A stretch of 6,295 bases of DNA, taken from the NCBI GenBank assembly GCA_016295375.1, contig JAEDLI010000121.1, forward strand, positions 1-6,295, in the 5' to 3' direction. Positions 1 to 5,752 of this stretch are shown one piece after another. The translations under genes were made by a program, and so were the position numbers. Source of the DNA: Fibrobacter sp. (lineage in GTDB: Bacteria; Fibrobacterota; Fibrobacteria; Fibrobacterales; Fibrobacteraceae). How positions within the stretch are numbered: the stretch's first letter is position 1; each line of letters starts with the position of its first letter. Under the pieces are notes generated by a model. The model saw nothing but the letters and a program-made list of their open reading frames with translations. It was not told the DNA's origin and did not search any database.

Positions 1-698
1 CCGTTCATTTGAAGCCATTTTTTTGAAATTAGGGGACCCTTGAGGCGCATCCCGCTTTTGCAGTCCCCGATGGATAGGGCGTTTATGGAGTCCAGAATGT
101 CAAGCCAATGGGTGTTTTGGGATAGGGAAACGCCTTCGGCGACAACGGCATAGACGGTACATTCGGAACTTTCCCATGGGTCAATGCCCGTAATGTTCCA
201 ATTCAGTTCAATGTAGTCGTCGGATAGGGGTTCAATATGTGCGTCTGAAGCAGGCGTTACAAGAGCAATGTCTAGAGGAGAGCCTACAAAAATGTGGAGG
301 GTGTCTCTTAAAGTGTCTCCGGAAAAGTCGATAGTATTCAAGACAACAATGCGGTAACCGACGGAATCAAAATGGCTTTCAATGGTTGTGGAATTGATGC
401 TTTCGCCCTCCAGTTCCCAATAATGGGAACTGTAAAGATTCATGGCGCTGTCCGAGGAAATAGTGATGCCGTTTATCGCATAGCCAGCAGAGAAAACAAC
501 TTGTTCGCCCTGATTGATGTAGAGGGTGTCCAATTGTTCGGTGTATTTAGAGTAATGGTCTTCATCGCTCCAGTGGGTGACCAGAATTCCCTGCTGCAAG
601 AACTGGATGTCTGTTCTTGAAATTACGGCGTCTTCGCGACAACCTGCAAGAAACAGGAAAAGGCAGACGAAAGCAGCGCCAAAAAATAGCCTAGTCAT
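1..698 (-). CDS. Ig/PKD-like lipoprotein, third gene of a lipoprotein operon (3' end outside window)
   Basis: The reading frame is open from an ATG at 698 to the left edge, giving 232 visible residues without a stop; the C-terminus is missing. It begins with a type II signal peptide (M-T-R, hydrophobic core, lipobox L-A-G-C with Cys20), so the product should be a lipid-anchored envelope protein. The start is supported by GGGAGG at 704-709, 5 bases upstream, and it overlaps the stop of the preceding gene by 8 bases, implying translational coupling. About residues 55-140 look like a PKD/Ig-like sandwich ending in G-D-T-L-R-D-T-L-H-I-F-V, nearly the same as a segment of the preceding lipoprotein. 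A second domain begins near residue 145 with a conserved L-N-W strand. No catalytic motif is visible. Function unknown; surface adhesion or structural roles are only guesses. Confidence 0.85.
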   Translation of the reverse strand, partial: MTRLFFGAAFVCLFLFLAGCREDAVISRTDIQFLQQGILVTHWSDEDHYSKYTEQLDTLYINQGEQVVFSAGYAINGITISSDSAMNLYSSHYWELEGESINSTTIESHFDSVGYRIVVLNTIDFSGDTLRDTLHIFVGSPLDIALVTPASDAHIEPLSDDYIELNWNITGIDPWESSECTVYAVVAEGVSLSQNTHWLDILDSINALSIGDCKSGMRLKGPLISKKWLQMN

Positions 699-2199
699 CT
701 TTGCCTCCCGCACTGCTGGAATTTTCTGCGCTGGAAGAACTGGACTCCGGTTCAGGTCTTTCAAAGCTTGGCCTGATGACGTAGGTCTTGGAATTTAGGT
801 TTCCGCTATAGTCATAGGCGCTGATGGATAGCAATTGGTAGGTCCAGCTTCTGTAGGACTTGGGAAGCATTAAGAAGACGGTGTCTGCCGTCCGGTCCTC
901 ATTGAAAAAATGTTCTCGGTAGTAAGAGCCACCCCGCAGTTCTTGCCCATTCCAAAGGATATTTTGGTAGAAATTGCCACCGTATTCTTCAAAATAGAAC
1001 CGGAGGGTGTCCTTGAAATCCAGGGTGTCGATGTCTTGTAGGAGACCTTCGGGGGTGAGGTATTTGCTGGATGGAGGAATGGTGTCCAACAACCGTAGCG
1101 TGTCTGCAATGGCGATTTCCCCAGGTAGGACAGTGGCATCGGCAGTGTCTGGGACAAAGTCCGTGAGTTTCGGTAGGCTCGCGATAATTTTGTACTTGCC
1201 GGGTTTCAGCGGCGAAACGACGAACTGATTTGTGTCTAGACCAATCTCGTGCTCAACCACCAGATTAGATAAGGAGTCCTGGATGTCTAGATGGATTTTT
1301 CCATAGTAGCTAGAATAGTACCTGTTGTAAAGAGATTCGTTCGAGTAGCGGATGAACGTTTGGACTCCGCCCTCGTTCCGGTTTCCTTTGGTGAAGAATT
1401 CCCCCTGGATAAATGAGTCTGATTCCAGTCCGAACTCGTTGACCGCACGGACTTTCCAGGTATAGAATTTCAAGTTTTCTAGCCGGTGGTAGAAGCTAGG
1501 ATTGTCCCAGTAAGTAAAGTAGGGCGTTTCTATAAGGGTGTCTAGGATGAGATTGCTGGATGAGTAAATCTTTTGGTGAAGGTCACTAGTGTAGGCAATA
1601 CCCCTAGGTTCCTCAATTCTGAATTGATAATACACCTTCGAGATGGAATCGGGGTCGTAGCCGTGCCAGGCGAAGGTGATGCCCTCCTTTGGCGAAAGTC
1701 CCTGGCTCCCTATGGCGGGGATTAACCCCTGGGACTCTATGACAGGCGGGTTTGAAACCCAGAGCCGTAGGGTGTCCCGCAGGGTGTCGCCGTAGTGGTC
1801 AGTCACCACGAAACAGATTTCGTGGTATCCCGGCTTGGTTACAGGCTTGCGGAAGTTCATGTCATTAGAAAAATCCTCGCCATCCAAGGTCCAGTAGTAT
1901 TCGCGGTAATGGGCTTGCCTGTTTGGCGTAATCTCACCGATAAAGATGAGGGTGTCTTTGAACGTGACGGTGTCGGCCCGGACCCGAGATGGCTTAGGCT
2001 GGGGAGTGCAGTTGTCAATACACGGATATTGGTCGTCCCATGACTCGGCGGATTCTATTTCGTAGGTGCGGGTCATTTCGGCGTGAATCTGGAGGGCGAC
2101 GGAATCTTCTTCGTCGTAGAGGTACTGGTCGCTATCAGAACAGGCGACTAAAAATACGAGGGCTGCGAAGGGAGCGAAGATGGAGGCGAGAAACTTCAT
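691..2199 (-). CDS. Multi-domain Ig/Fn3-like lipoprotein with serine-rich C-terminal tail
   Basis: A 502-residue predicted lipoprotein with a signal peptide and lipobox L-V-A-C (Cys20), followed by an acidic stretch. Reading from the sequence: residues 76-149 look PKD/Ig-like, ending in V-V-T-D-H-Y-G-D-T-L-R-D-T-L; residues 150-270 look Fn3-like (F-A-W-H-G-Y-D-P-D, then Y-T-W-K-V-R-A-V-N); residues 298-372 resemble a carboxypeptidase-regulatory or prealbumin-like fold (L-K-P-G-K-Y-K-I-I-A); residues 377-477 are another Ig-like segment. Residues 486-497 are a serine-rich tail, which ends in G-G-K-D-D. No enzyme motif was found. The ATG overlaps the preceding stop as ATGA (4 bases), with GGAGG at 2207-2211 positioned for coupled re-initiation. 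It probably forms an extracytoplasmic structural or binding protein with its two neighbours. Domain names are pattern judgements. Confidence 0.9.
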   Translation of the reverse strand: MKFLASIFAPFAALVFLVACSDSDQYLYDEEDSVALQIHAEMTRTYEIESAESWDDQYPCIDNCTPQPKPSRVRADTVTFKDTLIFIGEITPNRQAHYREYYWTLDGEDFSNDMNFRKPVTKPGYHEICFVVTDHYGDTLRDTLRLWVSNPPVIESQGLIPAIGSQGLSPKEGITFAWHGYDPDSISKVYYQFRIEEPRGIAYTSDLHQKIYSSSNLILDTLIETPYFTYWDNPSFYHRLENLKFYTWKVRAVNEFGLESDSFIQGEFFTKGNRNEGGVQTFIRYSNESLYNRYYSSYYGKIHLDIQDSLSNLVVEHEIGLDTNQFVVSPLKPGKYKIIASLPKLTDFVPDTADATVLPGEIAIADTLRLLDTIPPSSKYLTPEGLLQDIDTLDFKDTLRFYFEEYGGNFYQNILWNGQELRGGSYYREHFFNEDRTADTVFLMLPKSYRSWTYQLLSISAYDYSGNLNSKTYVIRPSFERPEPESSSSSAENSSSAGGKDD

Positions 2200-2894
2200 T
2201 TTTTCGCCTCCAGGGTGTCAACTACGTAGAATTTGACCGGGGGAAGGGTGTCGGTATCCCCTTCCGAATCTCTCACGATGACCATGAAAAGGTGTGTCCC
2301 TGATAGGAGTCCGGACTGTTGGATTTTTTCCAAGGTTCCTACGTAGTAGTGGGTTGTATCCAGTTCTAGAATGTAATCCAGGGAGGCGTCTTCGTTGTCG
2401 TAGGCTTTCCAGCTGAAGGTGAAGGATGTGCGTGCGGTACCATACAGGGTGTCGCCCTGAGCAGGGAAGAAATCTTCGGTAAATGTGGGCGGGCTATTGA
2501 CGGTAATTTCAAAATCCGACGAGACGGAATTTCCTTCGCCATCCTTTACCACAAGCCTGTTGGGGATTTCGTCTTCTTCTGGGTAGGCGGGAATCTTGAA
2601 GGTGGAACCACTCCCCAGCAGGGAATCTCTATACCAGTTGAAGTTTAGTTCGGGCTCCAGTCCTTTGGGGTGCACCACGGCCTTGAGGGTGGTGGGATCT
2701 TCAGGATGGATTTTCAGACTGGTGGAATCCGCGTTGTCTTTTTGAACGGCATAGACGGTCACGTGTGATGCCGTGTTTTGGGGCTCGGGGGTATCCGGAA
2801 TGTCTAGGCAGGCCGCAAGCAGGAACGCCGCCGCCACAGGGAGGAGACGGACCCGTGCCAAAACAGGATGCCTATGCCACATGTTGAAATCCAT
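2196..2894 (-). CDS. Ig/PKD-like lipoprotein, first gene of the lipoprotein operon
   Basis: A 232-residue predicted lipoprotein with a positively charged N-region, hydrophobic core and lipobox L-A-A-C (Cys29). The mature part is two beta-sandwich units: residues 44-134 (PKD-like; W-Y-R-D, then V-V-K-D-G-E-G-N, closing with T-V-N-S-P-P) and residues 135-226 (F-S-W-K-A-Y-D-N-E-D, then V-I-V-R-D-S-E-G-D-T-D-T-L). The second unit aligns by eye with the F-A-W-H-G-Y-D segment of the next gene, so the operon probably arose by duplication. It is divergent from xseB, with 29 bases between start codons. The first ATG (2894) has no Shine-Dalgarno sequence. An alternative ATG at 2882 would still give a complete signal peptide and has only a weak GGA upstream, so the start is uncertain by 4 codons. 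Function unknown. Confidence 0.88.
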   Translation of the reverse strand: MDFNMWHRHPVLARVRLLPVAAAFLLAACLDIPDTPEPQNTASHVTVYAVQKDNADSTSLKIHPEDPTTLKAVVHPKGLEPELNFNWYRDSLLGSGSTFKIPAYPEEDEIPNRLVVKDGEGNSVSSDFEITVNSPPTFTEDFFPAQGDTLYGTARTSFTFSWKAYDNEDASLDYILELDTTHYYVGTLEKIQQSGLLSGTHLFMVIVRDSEGDTDTLPPVKFYVVDTLEAKK

Positions 2895-2923
2895 GTCTGT
2901 TAAATGTAACTATATTCTCGGGT
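2895..2923. promoter_or_regulatory. Divergent intergenic region with overlapping promoters
   Basis: These 29 bases must hold the promoters of both flanking operons. On the plus strand TATATT lies at 2911-2916 and ends 7 bases before the xseB ATG. On the minus strand two -10-like hexamers are possible: TATAGT (2914-2909), overlapping the plus-strand box, and TACATT (2908-2903), ending 8 bases before the lipoprotein ATG. Neither start codon has a Shine-Dalgarno sequence. A TTGAAA at 2884-2889 precedes the plus -10 by a 21-base spacer, longer than usual, so I do not assign it as a firm -35. The assignment is by pattern only. Confidence 0.6.
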
Positions 2924-3145
2924 ATGAGTACCGAAAATTTGGAATACAAGAACTCCATGGACCGTCTGGAAAGCATCCTGACGCGTATCGACAACTCGGA
3001 AATGGGAATTGACGAGCTTTCGGACCAGGTCAAGGAAGCTACGGAACTGCTGAAAAAGTGCCGGCAGATTCTCTTGAAGACGGAACAGAATGTCCAAGAA
3101 GCCCTGAACAGCCTAGAAGATGAATCGGGCAAGGAACAGGGGTAA
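2924..3145 (+). CDS. xseB: Exodeoxyribonuclease VII small subunit
   Basis: A 73-residue, entirely helical-looking acidic protein matching the XseB family in length (usually about 60-85 residues) and pattern: an N-terminal Y-K-N-S-M-D-R-L-E-S-I-L helix, a turn with M-G-I-D-E-L-S, then a long helix with L-L-K-K-C-R-Q-I-L and a charged tail. In known systems XseB binds XseA in the cytoplasm to form exonuclease VII, which degrades single-stranded DNA into oligonucleotides in repair and recombination. The large subunit xseA is not in this window. The ATG lies 7 bases after a TATATT box with no Shine-Dalgarno sequence, suggesting a leaderless message. The stop is 6 bases before the ABC ATPase start, so the two are likely co-transcribed. 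Confidence 0.9.
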   Translation: MSTENLEYKNSMDRLESILTRIDNSEMGIDELSDQVKEATELLKKCRQILLKTEQNVQEALNSLEDESGKEQG

Positions 3146-3151
3146 TTTCGT

Positions 3152-3958
3152 TTGTCCGAAAATACGGAAATTTCTGTGCTGGAAGTCCGGGACCTGACGG
3201 TTCGGTTTCCGCGTCGTGGAGGAGTCCTGGGGAAGGTCCAGGATTATTTTACGGCAGTGGACGGGGTTTCTTTTGACCTGCCCCAAGGGAAGATTCTTTC
3301 GGTGGTGGGGGAGTCCGGCTGCGGCAAGACCACCCTGGTAAAATCCCTGGTGGGGCTTGTCCCTGTGGCGGAGGGGCGGTTCAGGCTGTTTGGAGAAAAT
3401 GTGGCGAAAGGGCGGCTGGAACCTTCGGGCAGGCGGGTTTCGGACCTGGTGCAGATGATATTCCAGGACCCTTATAGCAGCTTGAATCCGAGACAGACGG
3501 TTTCTGAAATTTTGACAGTGCCGCTGCTTGCCCGTGGTGTAAAGCAGGTTGAGGCGGAGGCACGGGCAAAGGAACTTTTGGAGCGGGTCTCCTTACCTGC
3601 TCAGTCTCTCCAAAAGTTCCCCCACGAATTCTCGGGGGGGCAGCGGCAGCGCCTCTGCATTGCCCGGAGCCTGATGGTCCGGCCGAAAATTTTGCTTTGC
3701 GACGAGGTGACCAGCGCCCTGGACGTTTCGGTTCAGGCCCAGATTCTGCACCTGCTGGACGACCTGCGCAAGGAGCTGGACCTGTCCATCGTGTTTATCA
3801 GTCACGACATGCAGGTGGTGCGTGCCCTGAGCGATTTGGTTCTGGTCATGTACTTCGGAAAAATTGTAGAGCGGGGCGATGCAAAAACTGTTCTGACGGC
3901 CCCCCAGCACGAATACACCAAGACGCTCCTTGCCGCCGTCCCGACCATTAGACGGTAG
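3152..3958 (+). CDS. Oligopeptide/dipeptide-type ABC transporter ATP-binding protein
   Basis: A 268-residue ABC ATPase of the OppF/DppF type. Visible motifs in order: Walker A G-E-S-G-C-G-K-T (53-60), Q-loop with Q105 in M-I-F-Q-D-P-Y-S-S-L-N-P, signature S-G-G-Q-R-Q-R (161-167), Walker B I-L-L-C-D-E (180-185) running into V-T-S-A-L-D, and the H-loop histidine H218 in S-H-D-M. The C-terminal H-E-Y-T-K-T-L-L-A-A-V-P (253-264) is the oligopeptide-family tail. All catalytic residues are intact, so it should hydrolyse ATP at the inner membrane for a peptide or related importer. No permease, second ATPase or binding protein is present here, so its partner must lie elsewhere. The start is TTG at 3152, with AGGGG at 3138-3142 nine bases upstream; no in-frame ATG occurs before the Q-loop, so TTG is needed to keep Walker A. 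Substrate unknown. Confidence 0.92.
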   Translation: MSENTEISVLEVRDLTVRFPRRGGVLGKVQDYFTAVDGVSFDLPQGKILSVVGESGCGKTTLVKSLVGLVPVAEGRFRLFGENVAKGRLEPSGRRVSDLVQMIFQDPYSSLNPRQTVSEILTVPLLARGVKQVEAEARAKELLERVSLPAQSLQKFPHEFSGGQRQRLCIARSLMVRPKILLCDEVTSALDVSVQAQILHLLDDLRKELDLSIVFISHDMQVVRALSDLVLVMYFGKIVERGDAKTVLTAPQHEYTKTLLAAVPTIRR

Positions 3959-3963
3959 GGCTG

Positions 3964-5025
3964 CTAGTTGAGTTCGCCGTCGTAGCCTTGGCCATTGCTG
4001 CTTGAAGCCGGGCTAACGGACTTGACGCACTTCTCGAATTCCTCCTGGTTGTTGGCCAGGTAGGCAACGGCGTATTCCAGGGTGTTTCCCTGTCCGTCAA
4101 TAATTTCCTTGTTTATGTCTAGGTAGTCCTTGTTTTCGCTTTTGCACAGGGACTTTTCCACAAAGGTCCGTTCAAAGTCCAGGTTGCAAGTGGTCTTTTC
4201 TGAAGATAGTTCCAGTTTTACGATGCGGTTCACCTTTTCGCTGCCATCCTTGGCCAAGGTCTCTTCGGCCTCGTTGTACTTGAGGGCGTATTCCTTGTCA
4301 TCCATCTTGAAGTTGATGGATTTTTTGGTTTGCGAAACGGTGGTAATCTTGTATTCCTGAATAAGGCTCTGGACTCTTGCGGAGTCATCGACGAATGCTC
4401 CTGGAATGTAGAGCTCGAATGTTCCTTTCAAAGCCCGGAGAATGTCTGCCGTCAATTCAGAAAGTACCAGGTTCCCGCTTTTCTGGGCGCTGTATCTTTC
4501 AAAGTCATATAGGGTTTCGGTGATCATTTTTCCCTTGGAAAGGGTAATGGTCTTTGTGGTAAAGACGTCGCCAGTTGCGCAGAAGGTGTTTTTTTCTACC
4601 GGGTCGAAGTCGCAGAAAAGGGCCCTCCAAGTGCCGTATATCTTGCCCGCCGTACCGCCTAGGTACATGTGACCGAATCGCTCTTGTTTCCCATTGTTGT
4701 AAACCAGGGGGTAAAGTACCAGGGTGTCGCCCCGGAATTCGTATCGGGCGGATTCCTTAGAGGTTCCCAGGTTTACTGTTTTCCATGTGAATGAGCCGTT
4801 TTCAAGGAGGCACATGTCTTTGGAATTTTCGGTAGTCCAGGTAATTATGTTGTGTTCTTCGTCCACTTCTAGGGCGCTTGTCTTCGTGGATACGGCAGGC
4901 TCATCGCCTGCACTGGAGGAACTGTCGTCGCTGCATGCAGAAAGGAACAGAAATCCTGCGCATAGGGCCGCTACAAGAGGTGCACGAAAGGCAGGTTTGC
5001 CGCTTTGTGTATAGCTATTGTACAT
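3964..5025 (-). CDS. Lipoprotein of unknown function with acidic poly-serine tether
   Basis: A 353-residue predicted lipoprotein with a signal peptide and lipobox L-S-A-C (Cys31), followed at once by S-D-D-S-S-S-S, an acidic/serine tether typical of Fibrobacter lipoproteins. Six further cysteines (72, 138, 149, 280, 294, 333) could form disulfides outside the cytoplasm. Two stretches look like beta-barrel or lipocalin-like strands: Y-E-F-R-G-D-T-L-V-L-Y-P near 95-106 and G-K-I-Y-G-T-W-R near 127-134. No enzyme motif is seen. I chose the ATG at 5025 because AGGAG (5031-5035) sits 5 bases upstream. The adjacent ATG at 5028 has only 2 bases of spacing, and a longer open frame to 5076 would put non-signal residues before the signal peptide and read through the promoter. 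It converges on the ABC ATPase gene with a 5-base gap. Confidence 0.87.
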   Translation of the reverse strand: MYNSYTQSGKPAFRAPLVAALCAGFLFLSACSDDSSSSAGDEPAVSTKTSALEVDEEHNIITWTTENSKDMCLLENGSFTWKTVNLGTSKESARYEFRGDTLVLYPLVYNNGKQERFGHMYLGGTAGKIYGTWRALFCDFDPVEKNTFCATGDVFTTKTITLSKGKMITETLYDFERYSAQKSGNLVLSELTADILRALKGTFELYIPGAFVDDSARVQSLIQEYKITTVSQTKKSINFKMDDKEYALKYNEAEETLAKDGSEKVNRIVKLELSSEKTTCNLDFERTFVEKSLCKSENKDYLDINKEIIDGQGNTLEYAVAYLANNQEEFEKCVKSVSPASSSNGQGYDGELN

Positions 5026-5030
5026 CATTT

Positions 5031-5035
5031 CTCCT
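5031..5035 (-). promoter_or_regulatory. Ribosome binding site (AGGAG) that decides the start at 5025
   Basis: AGGAG on the minus strand is followed by two ATG codons in tandem, at spacings of 2 and 5 bases. The 5-base spacing favours the second ATG (5025). Confidence 0.7.
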
Positions 5036-5051
5036 ATGGAAAACTCTAGAC

Positions 5052-5081
5052 AATATAAAAAAACGGCATCGCACAAAGCAA
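5052..5081 (-). promoter_or_regulatory. Promoter of the lipoprotein gene 3964-5025
   Basis: The -10 hexamer TATATT occupies 5057-5052 on the minus strand. TTGCTT at 5081-5076, with an 18-base spacer, is a possible -35. The predicted leader is roughly 20 bases and contains the AGGAG site. The -35 candidate lies inside the terminator hairpin of the upstream gene, and the -10 begins at the last T of its T-tract. Confidence 0.6.
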
Positions 5082-5086
5082 TGCCG
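5057..5086 (-). terminator. Intrinsic terminator of lipoprotein gene 5115-5627
   Basis: On the minus strand, 29 bases after the TAG stop, a 9-bp stem (CGGCATTGC against GCGATGCCG, with one T-G wobble) closes a TTTGT loop at 5064-5086. Seven T residues (5063-5057) follow at once. This is a textbook rho-independent terminator, and it overlaps the next gene's promoter. Confidence 0.88.
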
Positions 5087-5114
5087 AAAATCTTAGCAGA
5101 AAGGACTGCTAGTC

Positions 5115-5627
5115 CTAGAACAGCTTCTTGGCAGAGCAGACGGTCTTCTTTACGTATACCTCGTTGTCTGAGGCGTTGTCGTAAAATTTTCCGTTTAGGT
5201 ACAGGGAGTCGTTAGAGACTGTCACCTTGAAGTCGAAAGTCTTGACGCTTCCGTCGCTATGGTCCTGCTTGAAGGTAAGGGCGCCTCCGCTGAGAGTGTA
5301 GGTCCCTTCGAAGTAGCCTACGGGGTTATTCTTCATTCCGTTGCCGAAATCCGTGGGGTTCTTGAATTCGATGATAACGCCTTCGTTTTCGGAGCTTCTC
5401 CATACACCAAGGAGGCAATCGGCAGAAATGCCGTTGTCGCAGGTGACATCAGGCTTGGTTTTGCCCATTTCCGTGGGGCTAACCATATCCCCGCTTTCAT
5501 TGAGGTCGTAACTGTAGAGTTTGCAGTAATTGGCAGAGGTGTCTACAGAGTCAGACCCGCTGCTGCTGTCGTCCCCGCAGGCCATCAGTGCCAGTCCGAT
5601 TGAAGCGTATGCGATAATTTTTTTCAT
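5115..5627 (-). CDS. Small lipoprotein with a lipocalin-like strand pattern, function unknown
   Basis: A 170-residue predicted lipoprotein: M-K-K start, hydrophobic core, lipobox L-M-A-C (Cys17), then G-D-D-S-S-S-G as an acidic/serine tether. The mature part has four cysteines (35, 63, 71, 164), enough for two disulfides. From about residue 71 the pattern C-L-L-G-V-W-R, then G-T-Y-T-L-S-G-G-A-L-T-F (108-119) and V-S-N-D-S-L-Y-L-N-G (137-146), resembles small lipocalin-like barrels, in which a G-x-W strand is followed by hairpins with a G-G-x-L-x-F turn. This is a fold suggestion, not an identification. The start is fixed by AAGGAGG at 5632-5638, four bases upstream. It has its own promoter and terminator, so it is probably monocistronic. 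Confidence 0.88.
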   Translation of the reverse strand: MKKIIAYASIGLALMACGDDSSSGSDSVDTSANYCKLYSYDLNESGDMVSPTEMGKTKPDVTCDNGISADCLLGVWRSSENEGVIIEFKNPTDFGNGMKNNPVGYFEGTYTLSGGALTFKQDHSDGSVKTFDFKVTVSNDSLYLNGKFYDNASDNEVYVKKTVCSAKKLF

Positions 5628-5631
5628 ATTT

Positions 5632-5689
5632 CCTCCTTGATTAAATCATGTCATAAAAATAACATAAAAAATCAAACGAAAAATATCAA
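5632..5689 (-). promoter_or_regulatory. Promoter and strong RBS of lipoprotein gene 5115-5627
   Basis: On the minus strand TTGATA (5689-5684), a 17-base spacer and TATGTT (5666-5661) form a good housekeeping-type promoter match in an AT-rich stretch. The predicted start near 5654 leaves a leader of about 26 bases containing the consensus AAGGAGG (5638-5632). Confidence 0.6.
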
Positions 5690-5704
5690 ACTGCTTTTAT
5701 TAAA

Positions 5705-5729
5705 GGAAAAGCCCCTTTTTCGGGGGCTT
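5705..5729 (-). terminator. Intrinsic terminator of lipoprotein gene 5753-6112
   Basis: On the minus strand AAGCCCC (5729-5723) pairs with GGGGCTT (5715-5709) around a 7-base loop (CGAAAAA). TT, CC and TTTA follow, giving an interrupted T-tract. It lies 24 bases beyond the TAA stop. The plus-strand side is also partly T-free, so it is assigned to the minus-strand gene only. Confidence 0.82.
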
Positions 5730-5752
5730 CCAACAAATGATTATGGTGTTTT

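Noticed and set aside
2872..3132. Minus-strand open frame covering xseB
   Set aside because: xseB matches its family in length and helix pattern; the opposite frame has no family features and crosses the divergent promoter.
3593..3910. A 105-codon open frame on the minus strand inside the ABC ATPase gene
   Set aside because: It is a shadow of a gene whose Walker, signature and H-loop motifs are intact; no ribosome binding site or recognisable protein was seen.
3936..3955. Inverted repeat CCGTC/GACGG considered as a terminator
   Set aside because: The stem is only 5 bp with a 10-base loop, lies within the ABC coding end, and has no T-tract on either strand.
298..4728. AGGGTGTC, 12 copies, considered as a DNA-level repeat or uptake sequence
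   Set aside because: All copies lie in frame in lipoprotein genes, on one strand, and encode D-T-L; none is intergenic. Coding explains them.
5026..5076. A longer N-terminus for the 3964-5025 lipoprotein, starting at 5076 or 5028
   Set aside because: The 5076 start would place its N-terminus in the terminator/promoter region and ahead of the signal peptide. The 5028 ATG is only 2 bases from AGGAG, whereas 5025 is 5 bases away.
5259..5603. A 114-codon plus-strand open frame opposite the lipoprotein 5115-5627
   Set aside because: The minus-strand gene has a signal peptide, lipobox, ribosome binding site and terminator; the plus-strand frame has none of these.
5671..5690. TTTGAT direct repeat (5690-5685 and 5676-5671 on the minus strand) considered as an operator
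   Set aside because: There are only two short copies in very AT-rich DNA; one is already part of the -35 candidate, and chance is a sufficient explanation.
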